From: Pseudomonadota bacterium
GTDB taxonomy: Bacteria; Pseudomonadota; Gammaproteobacteria; Burkholderiales; Methylophilaceae
Length of the DNA stretch: 64,000 nt
Assembly (NCBI GenBank): GCA_020053735.1
Contig: JAGVMP010000012.1
Span: forward strand, 62,001-126,000
Direction: 5' to 3'
The notes under the pieces were generated by a model. That model worked only from the letters and a program-made list of their open reading frames with translations, was not told where the DNA came from and did not search any database. A program made the position numbers and the translations under genes. Positions 44,452 to 54,452 of the stretch are shown one piece after another. The first letter of the stretch is position 1. Every line of letters starts with the position of its first letter.

Positions 44452-46305
44452 CTATTCTGGCTGCACTTCCAGTAACGATTCATCTGGCGTTACGTTATCG
44501 CCTTTAGCCACGTGCACTGCAACCACAGTGCCAGTAGTAGAGGCTTGAATCTCATTCTCCATTTTCATCGCCTCAATCACCAGCACACCGTCACCAGCCT
44601 TGACTTTATCACCCACTTTTACTTTTACTGCCACAATCGTACCTGGCATGGCGGTGGTAACACAGCCCGCATGATGTGGACGAGGGCGGCCGCTAGAGGT
44701 TGCGCCCGTTTTTTTCTTACCACTGCTTTTATTGCCAGTGCTGACGCCGTTCGCTGAAACTTCAATTTCGTCTAGCGTTTCTACAATCACTTCCTCTGCA
44801 ACACCGTCCACTGAAACGTAGAATGGACGTTGCTCTTCACCTGCATGGCCGCTGCCTGTAAGTTTAATATGGAAAGTTTCACCATGTAATGTGACATTGA
44901 ACTCGTTTGGCGCAAAGCGTGCAGCGCTGGTATTCGCTGTTTCTTTGGTTTGCAGCGGCTCAACTTTTAAGCTGCCTGCATTACGCTCTTGCAAGAAAGT
45001 TTGGCCAATATCAGGGAACATGGCATAGGTTAAAACATCCTCCTCTGATTTTGCGATTCGCTCAGATTCAGCTTGTAATCTAGCCATCTCAGGTGCTAGC
45101 AAATCGGCAGGGCGGCAAGTTATCACCTCAGCATCACCCACAGCTTTAGATTTAACGCTGGCGTTTACTGGCGCAGGTGATTGGCCGTATTGACCTAAAA
45201 AGTAATTTTTTACTTCATTGGTTACCGATTTGTAGCGCGCACCTGTCATGACGTTTAATACGGCTTGTGAGCCGACAATTTGTGAAGTTGGCGTGACTAG
45301 AGGCGGGTAGCCTAAATCTTCGCGTACGCGCGGAATCTCAAGTAGCACTTCATCCATGCGATGCAAAGCGCCTTGCTCTTTTAATTGATTCGATAGGTTT
45401 GAAATCATGCCACCTGGCACTTGGTTAACCAACACGCGAGTATCTACACCAGTAAATTCGCTTTCATATTGCCAATATTTTTTACGCACTTCGCGGAAAT
45501 AGGCAGTGATTTCTTGCAGCTTGGCTAAGTCAATCCCAGTGTCGTATTTGGTACCTTGTAAGGCAGCCACCATACTTTCAGTTGAAGGATGACTGGCACC
45601 TTCGGCAAATGAAGAGTTGCAGGTATCAATAATCGATGCGCCATTTTCGACTGCTTTCATCAGCGCAATGCTGGCAAAACCAGAAGTCGCATGGCTGTGG
45701 ACATGAATAGGCAAGCTAACTGCAGATTTGAGTGCTTTAACTAAATCGCCCGCAGCAGTTGGAGTGAGCAGGCTGGCCATGTCTTTAATACCAATGCTAT
45801 CTGCACCAATGTCTTCTAGCTGCTTGGCCATGGCCACAAAGTAGTCGATATCGTGCACTGGGCTGGTGGTGTAAGAAAGCGTGCCAATGGCATGCTTTTT
45901 CACTTTTTTAACGGCCTTAATCGCTTCGCGCAAATTGCGCACATCGTTTAGTGCATCAAAAACGCGGAATACATCCACACCGTTATCGGCAGATTTTTGC
46001 ACAAACGCATGCACCACGTCATCTGAATAATGGCGATAGCCCAGTAAGTTCTGGCCGCGTAATAACATGTTGATTTGGCTGTTAGGCAGGGCTTTGCGCA
46101 ATTTAGTTAAGCGCTCCCAAGGATCTTCTTTTAAAAACCTAACGCAAGCATCAAAGGTTGCGCCACCCCAAGCCTCTATTGACCAAAAGCCAATCGCATC
46201 AAGCTGCTTGCAGATTGGCAACATGTCTTCGGTGCGCATACGCGTGGCGATAAGGGATTGATGGCCGTCGCGTAAAACCAGTTCTGTAACGTGTATTTTG
46301 CTCAT
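44452..46305 (-). CDS. pyruvate carboxylase subunit B / oxaloacetate decarboxylase alpha-like
   Basis: Carboxyltransferase with biotin-carrier domain, 617 aa. The TIM-barrel part begins VTELVLRDGHQSLIATRM and carries EAWGGATFDACVRFL, YRHYSDDVVHAF and the DSIGIKDMASLLTP region. A PYC-OADA conserved domain follows, then an Ala/Lys/Ser-rich linker and a biotinyl domain ending with VLVIEAMKMENEIQAS (biotin Lys in MKM). The partner biotin carboxylase gene lies just upstream and no membrane beta or gamma decarboxylase genes are nearby, so an anaplerotic two-subunit pyruvate carboxylase is more likely than a sodium-pumping decarboxylase. Confidence 0.9.
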   Translation of the reverse strand: MSKIHVTELVLRDGHQSLIATRMRTEDMLPICKQLDAIGFWSIEAWGGATFDACVRFLKEDPWERLTKLRKALPNSQINMLLRGQNLLGYRHYSDDVVHAFVQKSADNGVDVFRVFDALNDVRNLREAIKAVKKVKKHAIGTLSYTTSPVHDIDYFVAMAKQLEDIGADSIGIKDMASLLTPTAAGDLVKALKSAVSLPIHVHSHATSGFASIALMKAVENGASIIDTCNSSFAEGASHPSTESMVAALQGTKYDTGIDLAKLQEITAYFREVRKKYWQYESEFTGVDTRVLVNQVPGGMISNLSNQLKEQGALHRMDEVLLEIPRVREDLGYPPLVTPTSQIVGSQAVLNVMTGARYKSVTNEVKNYFLGQYGQSPAPVNASVKSKAVGDAEVITCRPADLLAPEMARLQAESERIAKSEEDVLTYAMFPDIGQTFLQERNAGSLKVEPLQTKETANTSAARFAPNEFNVTLHGETFHIKLTGSGHAGEEQRPFYVSVDGVAEEVIVETLDEIEVSANGVSTGNKSSGKKKTGATSSGRPRPHHAGCVTTAMPGTIVAVKVKVGDKVKAGDGVLVIEAMKMENEIQASTTGTVVAVHVAKGDNVTPDESLLEVQPE

Positions 46306-46363
46306 AATTTTATTTCTTTATGAAAATTACTGGGTGTTAAATGATTAAATGTGAAATAGCATG

Positions 46364-47782
46364 CTAAATACCTTCATGCGCTGCAATCGCTGCGGAAATC
46401 GCAGCCGCAATCAATTCAGGCGGTAATTCTGTTGCATAGTTGGTGAGCTCTGGGTGACTTTCTACAAAGCTGGTATTGAAGTTAGCAGCCTTAAAATCCG
46501 GATGCTTCATAATTTCTTGATAATAGGGGATGGTCGTTTTAACGCCATACACCACCATATCGCCCAGCGCACGGCGACCGCGCTCAACCACGCCTTCCCA
46601 ATCCAGTGCCCACACTGTGAGCTTGGCACACATCGAGTCGTAATAAGGCGGAATCACATAGCCTGAGTAAATGGCAGCATCCATGCGCACGCCAGGGCCA
46701 CCAGGTGAATAATAGCGGGTAATTTTGCCAAAACTGGGCAAAAAGTCATTTTTAGGATCTTCCGCATTAATGCGGTATTCCATGGCAAACCCGCGAAAAC
46801 TAATTTCACTTTGTTTGTATTGCAGCGGCAGACCATAAGCAATGCGGATTTGTTCTTGCACGATATCCACGCCAGTAATAGTCTCGGTGACGGTATGTTC
46901 TACTTGCAAGCGTGTATTCATTTCCATAAAGTAAAATGTATCGCTCGAATCAAGCAAAAATTCTACTGTGCCTGCATTTTCGTAGCCTACCGCTTTAGCT
47001 GCCTTAACAGCTAAATCACCAATATATTCGCGCTGTGCTTGATTTAATTGCGGTGAGGGTGCGATTTCAATGAGTTTTTGATTGCGACGCTGGATTGAGC
47101 AATCACGCTCAAACAAATGAATCACGTTACCTTGGCTATCTGCCATTACTTGCACTTCAATATGGCGCGGTGTAACGACACATTTTTCTAAAAATACTTC
47201 AGGTTTACCAAAGGCTTTGCTGGCTTCAGAAATGACACGGTCGTAATTACCTAACAACTCTTTCTCAGAGTCGCAACGGCGAATGCCGCGCCCACCACCG
47301 CCGTTAGTGGCTTTAAGCATCACTGGGTAGCCAATTTTATTAGCAAGTGCCACAGCTTCATCTAAATTTGCCAAGTTACCATCACTACCAGGTGTGCAAG
47401 GGATACCCGCGCTAGTCATGGCTTTGCGCGCTTCAATTTTATCGCCCATCTGGCGGATTACCGATGCGCTAGGGCCGATAAACTTGATGCCGCGACGTGC
47501 GCAGATTTCGGCTAGCTCAGGGTTTTCTGATAAAAAACCATAGCCTGGATGTAGTGCATCACAACCTGCGGCGACGGCGACATTGACAATATTGTGTGCG
47601 TTAAGATAGCCCGCAACTGGGTCGGCACCTAAATTGTAGGCTTCATCCGCTTTTTTCACGTGCAGAGCATGGCGGTCGGCATCGGCATAAATGGCAACAG
47701 ATTTAATGCCCATTTCAGAGCAAGCGCGTACAATACGCACTGCAATTTCACCCCGATTAGCCACTAGAATTTTTTTGAACAC
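46364..47782 (-). CDS. biotin carboxylase, pyruvate carboxylase subunit A
   Basis: ATP-grasp biotin carboxylase of 472 aa. GTG at 47782 is chosen as it gives FKKILVANRGEIAVRIVRAC, the normal family N-terminus; an upstream ATG at 47845 adds 21 unrelated residues. ATP-grasp motifs NGGGGRGIRRCDSEKEL, EKCVVTPRHIEVQVMADSQG, FMEMNTRLQVEHTVTE are intact. It is 58 bp upstream of subunit B. AccC of acetyl-CoA carboxylase is the alternative, but the neighbour points to pyruvate carboxylase. Confidence 0.9.
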   Translation of the reverse strand: MFKKILVANRGEIAVRIVRACSEMGIKSVAIYADADRHALHVKKADEAYNLGADPVAGYLNAHNIVNVAVAAGCDALHPGYGFLSENPELAEICARRGIKFIGPSASVIRQMGDKIEARKAMTSAGIPCTPGSDGNLANLDEAVALANKIGYPVMLKATNGGGGRGIRRCDSEKELLGNYDRVISEASKAFGKPEVFLEKCVVTPRHIEVQVMADSQGNVIHLFERDCSIQRRNQKLIEIAPSPQLNQAQREYIGDLAVKAAKAVGYENAGTVEFLLDSSDTFYFMEMNTRLQVEHTVTETITGVDIVQEQIRIAYGLPLQYKQSEISFRGFAMEYRINAEDPKNDFLPSFGKITRYYSPGGPGVRMDAAIYSGYVIPPYYDSMCAKLTVWALDWEGVVERGRRALGDMVVYGVKTTIPYYQEIMKHPDFKAANFNTSFVESHPELTNYATELPPELIAAAISAAIAAHEGI

Positions 47783-47912
47783 AACTTTAGCCTTAAAATT
47801 ACAACGCCTGAAAATAACAACCTGCAAAGCGCTAGAGTATAACACGCAAGCGCACTGTGAGGGATATGCAGCAGGCTAAAAACAGTTTAAAAAATCTTTG
47901 GATTTATGAAAA

Positions 47913-48395
47913 ATGACGCAAAAATCTTTGATTATTAACAACTTAGAATTCGCAATAAATCGACTCAAGCTAAGTGATAGTTTGACGACTGCTCAGCTGC
48001 CACGCTTGGCAGAATTACTGGTTAATCAGGAAAAAACACATGTTCAGTTTCAATTGTCGGGCACTGGCAAGCAGTTTCGTCAGCCTAGCCTGCATTTAAA
48101 TATAAAAGCTAACTTAGCTGTTACTTGCCAGCGCTGTTTGGATGAAATGCTAGTAAATTTGAATTTAAACTTCGATTATTTAGTTAGCAGTACAGAAATA
48201 AGTGAGGCTGAAGAAAATGATGAAATTGATTGGCTGGAAGCAAATCATGAGATGGATGTGGGTGAGTTAATAGAAGATGAGTTGCTATTAGCATTACCAA
48301 TTGCTCCTACCCACGCACACGATTGCAGTAAACTTAATACCCAAAGCGGCGATAAACCTAACCCATTTGCGGCGCTAAAAGGCTTAATAAAATGA
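47913..48395 (+). CDS. yceD: DUF177 protein YceD
   Basis: Protein of 160 aa of the YceD/DUF177 family. The core motif LAVTCQRCLDEMLVNLNLNF with CxxC and the acidic end (EANHEMDVGELIEDELLLAL, LPIAPTHAHDC) are typical. The family is linked to 23S rRNA accumulation and always precedes rpmF. rpmF follows here after 148 bp. Confidence 0.93.
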   Translation: MTQKSLIINNLEFAINRLKLSDSLTTAQLPRLAELLVNQEKTHVQFQLSGTGKQFRQPSLHLNIKANLAVTCQRCLDEMLVNLNLNFDYLVSSTEISEAEENDEIDWLEANHEMDVGELIEDELLLALPIAPTHAHDCSKLNTQSGDKPNPFAALKGLIK

Positions 48396-48431
48396 TGTTG
48401 GCTTTGTAATTTAATAATAATTGCTAAGTTA

Positions 48432-48461
48432 TTGATTTACATTAGGCGGCAATTCTATTAA
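48432..48461 (+). promoter_or_regulatory. putative promoter of rpmF
   Basis: TTGATT (48432-48437) and TATTAA (48456-48461) with an 18-bp spacer, 82 bp before the rpmF ATG. It is a reasonable sigma-70 match in the gap after yceD. Confidence 0.5.
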
Positions 48462-48543
48462 AATGCGCGCTTAATTTTAGTTGTACTATTTCTAGCTACA
48501 TATTTTAAGTAACAGTGTTTTAGCAAAATTTTGGAGTATTCAC

Positions 48544-48723
48544 ATGGCAGTTCAACAAAACAAAAAGTCACCTTCTAAACGTGGCATGCACCGCTCACAT
48601 GACTTTTTAGTCAATCCGCCCTTGGCAGTAGAGCCAACGACTGGCGAAACACATTTGCGTCATCACATTAGCCCAAGTGGCTATTACCGTGGTCGCAAAG
48701 TTGTTGCGGCAAAAGGCGAGTAA
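48544..48723 (+). CDS. rpmF: 50S ribosomal protein L32
   Basis: Large-subunit protein bL32, 59 aa, translated directly from the sequence: [20 protein letters not shown], then [17 protein letters not shown] near the end. The zinc-binding Cys of some L32 proteins are absent, so it is the Cys-free type. Shine-Dalgarno GGAG lies 8 bp upstream. It belongs to the yceD-rpmF-plsX-fab cluster, which links ribosome and membrane synthesis. Confidence 0.97.
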   Translation: MAVQQNKKSPSKRGMHRSHDFLVNPPLAVEPTTGETHLRHHISPSGYYRGRKVVAAKGE

Positions 48724-48751
48724 TTAACGCTTTTGTTGGTGCTTGACAGTT

Positions 48752-48772
48752 ACGCCGCGCAGTGCGCGGCGT
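48752..48772 (+). terminator. GC-rich hairpin after rpmF
   Basis: Perfect stem ACGCCGCGC / GCGCGGCGT with an AGT loop. There is no real T-run behind it (TTGCACG), so it may be an mRNA-stabilising hairpin or attenuator rather than a full terminator. Confidence 0.55.
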
Positions 48773-48899
48773 TTGCACGTCTAAGCATATACATCACTCA
48801 TGAACAACTACACTTTAATGCCCTTATCTCTGCCAATTGCAAGCAACTTCACATTCACGCGTGTCATTGACATTTGCGTCATAAAAACATCTAATTAGT

Positions 48900-49946
48900 A
48901 TGATGGATATTACAATCGCAATTGACGCAATGGGTGGAGATCATGGCCCACATGTCACCGTTCCCGCCGCGCTCGCCGCACTTAAAGCCGACAATCAGCT
49001 CAACATTGTGCTGGTTGGTCTTGAAGATGCGATTCAAGCCGAGCTAAAGGCTCACAAAGCAAGCACTAGCCCAAATTTGCGCATTCATCACACTACCGAA
49101 GTAGTGTTAATGGATGAATCACCACAAAGCGCACTTAAAAATAAAAAAAATTCCAGCATGCGTGTGGCCATCAACTTAGTCAAATCTGGTGAGGCGAATG
49201 CTTGTGTAAGCGCTGGTAACACAGGTGCGCTTATGGCAACAGCACGATTTGTGTTGAAAACTTTACCAGGTATTGATCGTCCTGCGATTGCTTCTGCGTT
49301 GCCTTCTGAAAAAGGCAATACTTATATGCTAGACCTTGGCGCAAACGCGGATTGTACGGCTGAGCAGTTGCTGCAATTTGCAGTGATGGGCGCTATGCTG
49401 GTCAGCTGTGTTGAGCACAAACCGAATCCCACCGTAGGCTTGTTAAATATTGGCTCTGAGGATATTAAAGGCAATGAAGTAGTGAAGCAGGCCGCCGAAT
49501 TATTGCGCGCTAGCCATCTCAATTTTTATGGCAACGTGGAAGGTGATGACATATTTAAAGGTACCGTGGATGTGGTGGTCTGTGATGGCTTTGTGGGTAA
49601 TGTTTCATTAAAAACTACCGAAGGCTTGGCGCATATGATGGGCAAATTTTTAACGCAAGAATTTAAACGTAACTGGCTGACTAAAATAATGGCTTTAGGC
49701 GCTATGCCCGTATTAAATGCCTTTAAGAAGCGGCTAGATCCACGCCGTTACAATGGCGCAAGTTTTTTAGGGTTGCGTGGTATTGTGGTTAAAAGTCATG
49801 GTGGGGCAGATGAAATCGCGTTTTATCATGCTATTCATGCAGCAATTGAGGAAGCACGCAGCGGAGTGTTAAATAGAATTACGCAGCAATTAGAAATTGA
49901 ACACTTACAGCCTAGCATGGCGAATGTGTCGGAAGAGGTTGTATAG
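48900..49946 (+). CDS. plsX: phosphate acyltransferase PlsX
   Basis: Acyl-ACP:phosphate acyltransferase making acyl-phosphate for phospholipid synthesis, 348 aa. [78 protein letters not shown] and [17 protein letters not shown] are typical. Its stop overlaps the fabH start by one base (position 49946). Confidence 0.96.
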   Translation: MMDITIAIDAMGGDHGPHVTVPAALAALKADNQLNIVLVGLEDAIQAELKAHKASTSPNLRIHHTTEVVLMDESPQSALKNKKNSSMRVAINLVKSGEANACVSAGNTGALMATARFVLKTLPGIDRPAIASALPSEKGNTYMLDLGANADCTAEQLLQFAVMGAMLVSCVEHKPNPTVGLLNIGSEDIKGNEVVKQAAELLRASHLNFYGNVEGDDIFKGTVDVVVCDGFVGNVSLKTTEGLAHMMGKFLTQEFKRNWLTKIMALGAMPVLNAFKKRLDPRRYNGASFLGLRGIVVKSHGGADEIAFYHAIHAAIEEARSGVLNRITQQLEIEHLQPSMANVSEEVV

Positions 49947-50899
49947 TGTCTAATAAGCTTTACTCAAAAATCGCAGGTACAGGTAGTTATTTACCTGAAA
50001 AAATCCTTACTAATAAAGATTTAGAAACCATGGTAGATACTACTGATGAGTGGATTTTTACCCGCACCGGTATACGCGAACGCCACCTTGCAGCAGAAGG
50101 TGAGTTTACCAGTGATTTGGCGTTGGAAGCCGCTAAGAATGCCATTTTCAGTGCAGGTATAACGGCTAGCGATATTGATTTGATTATCGTGGCGACGACG
50201 ACACCTGATAAAGTTTTTCCCAGCGTAGCGACCATATTGCAACGCAAATTAGGTATCGCCGGTTGCCCAGCCTTCGATATACAAGCGGTATGTAGCGGTT
50301 TTGTCTATGCGTTGGCAACGGCCGATAATTTTATCAAAACAGGCGCTGCTAAATGTGCATTGGTATTGGGTGCCGAGACATTTTCGCGCATTGTAGATTA
50401 CACCAATAGAAGCAACTGCATATTGTGGGGCGACGGAGCTGGCGCAGTCATTTTGCAAGCCAGTGAATCGCAAGGGGTGATTTCGACCCATTTACACGCC
50501 GACGGCAACTATGAAAATATGCTGCATGTGCCACGTAGTGAGACTGGTCGCGACACAGTGGTGATGGAAGGCAATGCGGTGTTTAAAATGGCGGTGAATA
50601 CACTCGATCAAATCGTGGATGAAGCGCTCGCTGCCAACGGCATGCAAAAAAGTGATATTGATTGGCTGGTACCACATCAAGCCAATATTCGTATTTTGCA
50701 AGCCACCGCTAAAAAACTCGATATGAGCATGGATAGGGTGGTTGTCACAGTAGATAAACATGGCAATACTTCAGCCGCATCGATTCCACTTGCGCTAGAT
50801 GTTGCAGTACGTGATGGCCGCATCAAACGCGGTGACGTCATCCTAATGGAAGCGTTTGGTGGCGGCTTTACTTGGGGCAGTGCCCTGATAAAGTATTGA
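49946..50899 (+). CDS. fabH: 3-oxoacyl-[ACP] synthase III
   Basis: Initiating condensing enzyme (acetyl-CoA plus malonyl-ACP), 317 aa. The catalytic triad is visible: Cys in [13 protein letters not shown], His in [12 protein letters not shown] and Asn in [35 protein letters not shown] begins the protein and [15 protein letters not shown] ends it. GTG start at 49946, coupled to plsX. Confidence 0.97.
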   Translation: MSNKLYSKIAGTGSYLPEKILTNKDLETMVDTTDEWIFTRTGIRERHLAAEGEFTSDLALEAAKNAIFSAGITASDIDLIIVATTTPDKVFPSVATILQRKLGIAGCPAFDIQAVCSGFVYALATADNFIKTGAAKCALVLGAETFSRIVDYTNRSNCILWGDGAGAVILQASESQGVISTHLHADGNYENMLHVPRSETGRDTVVMEGNAVFKMAVNTLDQIVDEALAANGMQKSDIDWLVPHQANIRILQATAKKLDMSMDRVVVTVDKHGNTSAASIPLALDVAVRDGRIKRGDVILMEAFGGGFTWGSALIKY

Positions 50900-50940
50900 G
50901 TGTAGTGTTTGAATTAAGAACTAATTAGGTTTTTTAATAT

Positions 50941-51894
50941 ATGAGTAAATTTGCATTTTTCTTTCCCGGCCAAGGCTCACAATCAGTCGGCATGATGGCA
51001 GGGTTTTTGAGTGAATCTGGTGATAACGCCATCATTAAACAAACCTTCGTTGAAGCATCTGACATCCTAAAAACCGATTTTTGGGCGATGGCGACGGAAC
51101 CGAATGAGCTACTGAATCAAACTCAGCACACGCAACCACTGATGCTAACAGCAGGTATTGCCACTTATCGGGCTTATATGCAAGCAGCCCAAAATAAAAG
51201 TGCCCCGCAAGCCAATATCCATGCGGGTCATAGCCTAGGTGAATATACTGCTTTGGTGGCTGCGAATGCTTTGAGCTTTGCCGATGCATTACCGCTAGTA
51301 AAATATCGTGCGGAAGTAATGCAAAGCGCCGTACCGGAAGGGGTAGGCGCAATGGCGGCCATATTAGGCTTGGATGACGATATTGTGCGTACAGTATGCG
51401 CAGAAGCGGCACAAAATGAAATATGTGAAGCAGTGAATTTTAATTCACCCGGTCAAGTAGTGATTGCAGGCAATAAAGCAGCGGTGGAACGGGGCATGGA
51501 AATTGCCAAGGCAAAAGGCGCAAAACGCGCACTGCCGCTACCCGTCAGCGTGCCTTCGCATTGCGCATTGATGAAGCCTGCGGCAGAAAAGCTAGCAGAG
51601 TACTTAAAAACGGTGACCATCAGCACACCACAAATTCCTGTGATTCATAATGCAGATGTAGCGTCATACAGTGAGTCGGATAAAATTAAAGACGCATTGG
51701 TGCGCCAATTGTATTCACCTGTGCGCTGGGTAGAAACAGTGCAGGCGATTCACACACAAGGCATCACAAACGCAGCAGAGTGCGGCCCAGGCAAAGTATT
51801 AGCTGGTTTAACGAAAAGAATCGTCGCTGAGTTTCCATGTGTGGCATTCACCAGCAACGAAGCGGTTTTAGAGTTTATTCAAAATAATAGTTAA
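50941..51894 (+). CDS. fabD: malonyl-CoA:ACP transacylase
   Basis: Loads malonate on ACP; 317 aa. FAFFFPGQGSQSVGMMAGF, the nucleophile elbow AGHSLGEYTALVA, VNFNSPGQVVIAGNKAAVER, LPVSVPSHCALMKPA and AECGPGKVLAGLTKRIV are all present. Directly before the elbow the DNA 51201-51226 matches the dispersed palindromic repeat and encodes SAPQANIHA; the loop here is about 4 residues longer than in E. coli FabD. The enzyme otherwise looks intact. Confidence 0.97.
   Translation: MSKFAFFFPGQGSQSVGMMAGFLSESGDNAIIKQTFVEASDILKTDFWAMATEPNELLNQTQHTQPLMLTAGIATYRAYMQAAQNKSAPQANIHAGHSLGEYTALVAANALSFADALPLVKYRAEVMQSAVPEGVGAMAAILGLDDDIVRTVCAEAAQNEICEAVNFNSPGQVVIAGNKAAVERGMEIAKAKGAKRALPLPVSVPSHCALMKPAAEKLAEYLKTVTISTPQIPVIHNADVASYSESDKIKDALVRQLYSPVRWVETVQAIHTQGITNAAECGPGKVLAGLTKRIVAEFPCVAFTSNEAVLEFIQNNS
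51201..51226 (+). repeat. dispersed palindromic repeat, partial copy inside fabD
   Basis: TGCCCCGCAAGCCAATATCC ATGCGG differs by one base from a composite of intergenic copies, and GCAAGCCAATATCCATGCGG is identical over 20 bp to copy E. The right arm is not recognisable (GTCATAGCC). It is in frame within the fabD coding sequence. Confidence 0.75.
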
Positions 51895-51936
51895 CAATTA
51901 ATTATAAACAAATCAAATAGTTAAAAGGTTTATTTT

Positions 51937-52683
51937 ATGTCAAATCTCACTAATCAGATCGCTTTAGTCACCGGCGCAAGCCGTGGTATAGGCGCAGCTA
52001 TTGCGCAAGAGCTAGGTAAGCAGGGTGCCACATTGATTGGCACGGCTACTAGCGTCGGTGGTGCTGACAATATCAATGCCAGTCTGAAAGCGGCAGGTAT
52101 TACTGGCATGGGGATTGCGCTGGATGTAAACGATGCGGCGCAAATCGAGGCGGTTTTAGCTGAAATTGCCAGCAAGTTCGGCGAAATCACTATTCTAGTG
52201 AATAACGCAGGTATCACGCGCGATACTTTGTTGATGCGGATGAAAACTGAAGATTGGGATGCCGTTATATCAACTAATTTAACATCCGTTTACAGAATGA
52301 GCCAAGCGGTGTTGCGTCCCATGATGAAAGCACGTACAGGCCGTATCATTAGTATTTCAAGCGTGGTCGGCCATATGGGCAATGCTGGCCAAACCAATTA
52401 CGCTGCAGCTAAGGCAGGTATGGCTGGCTTTACCAAATCGTTGGCGGCAGAAGTTGGTAGCCGTAACATTACCGTGAACTGCGTGGCACCCGGCTTTATT
52501 GATACAGATATGACGGCCGAATTGCCAGAGGCGATTAAGACGAAAATGCTTGAGAATGTACCACTAGGCAGACTAGGCAATGTGAATGAAATTGCGGCAA
52601 CCGTGGCATTTTTGGCCAGCCCCAGCGCAGCTTATATTACGGGTGAGACGATACATGTAAATGGCGGCATGTACAGTGCTTAA
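51937..52683 (+). CDS. fabG: 3-oxoacyl-[ACP] reductase
   Basis: Short-chain dehydrogenase of 248 aa reducing 3-ketoacyl-ACP with NADPH. The cofactor motif is VTGASRGIGAAIAQELGKQG; NNAGITRDTLLMRMKTEDWD, active-site Ser in SISSVVGHMGNAGQTNYAAA with YxxxK, and the FabG C-terminus AYITGETIHVNGGMY are present. Located between fabD and acpP. Confidence 0.97.
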   Translation: MSNLTNQIALVTGASRGIGAAIAQELGKQGATLIGTATSVGGADNINASLKAAGITGMGIALDVNDAAQIEAVLAEIASKFGEITILVNNAGITRDTLLMRMKTEDWDAVISTNLTSVYRMSQAVLRPMMKARTGRIISISSVVGHMGNAGQTNYAAAKAGMAGFTKSLAAEVGSRNITVNCVAPGFIDTDMTAELPEAIKTKMLENVPLGRLGNVNEIAATVAFLASPSAAYITGETIHVNGGMYSA

Positions 52684-52734
52684 CACCAACGCTTAAATAT
52701 TTGAGATTTTTTGTAAGTATTTTTGTAACAACTT

Positions 52735-52762
52735 TTGTATTTGGGCATAGTTTTGCTAGAAT
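52735..52762 (+). promoter_or_regulatory. promoter of acpP
   Basis: TTGTAT (52735-52740) and TAGAAT (52757-52762) with a 16-bp spacer, 46 bp before the acpP ATG. acpP commonly has its own strong promoter. Confidence 0.6.
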
Positions 52763-52807
52763 ACGCACTTAGCTGAAAGAGCTATTTTTAATTAAAGGGG
52801 TAAATAG

Positions 52808-53044
52808 ATGTCTGACATCGAACAACGTGTTAAAAAAATTGTGGCTGAACAATTAGGCGCAAATGAGGCGGATGTTAAAAATGCATCATCATTCGTTGAT
52901 GATTTAGGTGCTGATTCACTCGACACAGTAGAGCTAGTGATGGCGCTTGAGGAAGAATTTGACTGCGAGATTCCAGACGAAGAAGCAGAAAAAATCACTA
53001 CAGTGCAATTAGCCATTGATTACATCAATACTAACCTCAAATAA
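52808..53044 (+). CDS. acpP: acyl carrier protein
   Basis: Carrier of growing acyl chains, 78 aa, strongly acidic. The 4'-phosphopantetheine Ser is in [21 protein letters not shown]-terminus [26 protein letters not shown] Shine-Dalgarno sequence precedes the ATG. A hairpin separates it from fabF. Confidence 0.98.
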   Translation: MSDIEQRVKKIVAEQLGANEADVKNASSFVDDLGADSLDTVELVMALEEEFDCEIPDEEAEKITTVQLAIDYINTNLK

Positions 53045-53053
53045 ATTCATACC

Positions 53054-53080
53054 TCAGCCCTCACTAGAGGGCTGATTTCT
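53054..53080 (+). terminator. hairpin between acpP and fabF
   Basis: Stem TCAGCCCTC / GAGGGCTGA with a short loop, followed by TTTCTATTCTTTT. It likely terminates most acpP transcripts, giving more ACP than FabF. Confidence 0.75.
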
Positions 53081-53096
53081 ATTCTTTTACACAAAT

Positions 53097-54332
53097 ATGA
53101 CCGCTAAACGCAGAGTTGTGATTACAGGCTTGGGCGTGGTGTCGCCAGTGGGTATCGGCACACGAAACGCTTGGGCAAACCTCATTAAAGGCCAATCTGG
53201 CATTATTCGCATTACCAAATTTGACCCTAGCGCTTTTTCTAGTCAAATTGCCGGTGAGGTAAAAAACTTTAATGTAGAAGACTTTTTGCCAGCTAAAGAT
53301 GCGCGCCGCATGGATACTTTTATTCAGTATGGCTTAGCGGCTGGGATTGAAGCATTCAAAGACTCTGGCATAGAAGTCACCGAGCAAAATGCAGAGCGTA
53401 TCGGCGTGTCGATTGGCTCAGGCATTGGCGGTTTGGGGCTGATTGAATCGACCAATGATAATTACGATGAAGGCGGACCACGCAAAATTTCACCGTTCTT
53501 TATCCCAGGCACCATTATTAATATGATTTCGGGAAATTTAAGCATTATGTTTGGCTTAAAAGGCCCGAATGTGGCGATTGTGACCGCATGTACCACAGGC
53601 ACGCACTCAATCGGTGATGCAGCACGTATGATTGAATATGGCGATGCCGATGTGATGGTCGCAGGGGGTGCTGAAGCGGCAATTACTGAGCTTTCTGTTG
53701 GCGGTTTTGCTTCTGCTCGCGCATTATCAAACCGCAATGATGATCCTGCAACTGCCAGCCGCCCATGGGACAAAGACCGTGACGGCTTTGTCATAGGCGA
53801 GGGCGCAGGTGTACTGGTGCTGGAAGAGTACGAACATGCAAAAGCACGCGGCGCACGCATTTACGCTGAGTTGTCCGGCTATGGCATGAGTGCGGACGCC
53901 TATCATATGACTGCGCCAAATATGGATGGCCCGCGTCGTTCTATGGTAAACGCACTAAAAAATGCAGGCATCAATCCTGAGGATGTACAGTTTATGAACG
54001 CACATGGCACGTCTACACCATTAGGCGACGCCAACGAAACCAACGCCATTAAAGCGACATTTGGCGACCATGCTTATAATTTGGTGGTGAACTCAACTAA
54101 ATCGATGACAGGCCACTTATTAGGTGGTGCTGGTGGTCTAGAATCAGTATTTACCGTGCTTTCTATCTACAATCAAATCTCTCCGCCTACCATCAACATT
54201 TTCAACCAAGACCCAGAGTGCGATTTAGACTATTGCGCTAATACGGCACGCGATTTAAAAATAACCTACGCGCTAAAAAATAACTTTGGCTTCGGTGGAA
54301 CAAATGGAAGTCTGGTGTTTAAAAAGATATAA
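53097..54332 (+). CDS. fabF: 3-oxoacyl-[ACP] synthase II
   Basis: Elongating condensing enzyme KAS II, 411 aa. [20 protein letters not shown] starts it; the catalytic Cys is in [18 protein letters not shown], and the two His are in [15 protein letters not shown] and [27 protein letters not shown] ends it. No clear Shine-Dalgarno sequence precedes the ATG, which is 17 bp from the hairpin. Confidence 0.97.
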   Translation: MTAKRRVVITGLGVVSPVGIGTRNAWANLIKGQSGIIRITKFDPSAFSSQIAGEVKNFNVEDFLPAKDARRMDTFIQYGLAAGIEAFKDSGIEVTEQNAERIGVSIGSGIGGLGLIESTNDNYDEGGPRKISPFFIPGTIINMISGNLSIMFGLKGPNVAIVTACTTGTHSIGDAARMIEYGDADVMVAGGAEAAITELSVGGFASARALSNRNDDPATASRPWDKDRDGFVIGEGAGVLVLEEYEHAKARGARIYAELSGYGMSADAYHMTAPNMDGPRRSMVNALKNAGINPEDVQFMNAHGTSTPLGDANETNAIKATFGDHAYNLVVNSTKSMTGHLLGGAGGLESVFTVLSIYNQISPPTINIFNQDPECDLDYCANTARDLKITYALKNNFGFGGTNGSLVFKKI

Positions 54333-54367
54333 GTTTTCAAGAAAATATAGCCATTCACTATTTTATT

Positions 54368-54392
54368 AAGCCTGCTTTTGCAGGCTTTTTTA
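54368..54392 (+). terminator. terminator after fabF
   Basis: Stem AAGCCTGC / GCAGGCTT with a TTTT loop and T-run. It ends the fatty acid cluster. Confidence 0.9.
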
Positions 54393-54452
54393 TTACCAAA
54401 AATTTTGCAGCTGGCTTTTTAAAACGCTTGGCCTATGGTTTAATGCTAGCTC

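Noticed and set aside
44452-47782. Sodium-pumping oxaloacetate decarboxylase
   Set aside because: No beta or gamma membrane subunits nearby; a biotin carboxylase partner is present instead.
47783-47845. Upstream ATG for the biotin carboxylase
   Set aside because: Adds 21 residues not resembling the family; GTG 47782 gives the conserved FKKILVANRGE start.
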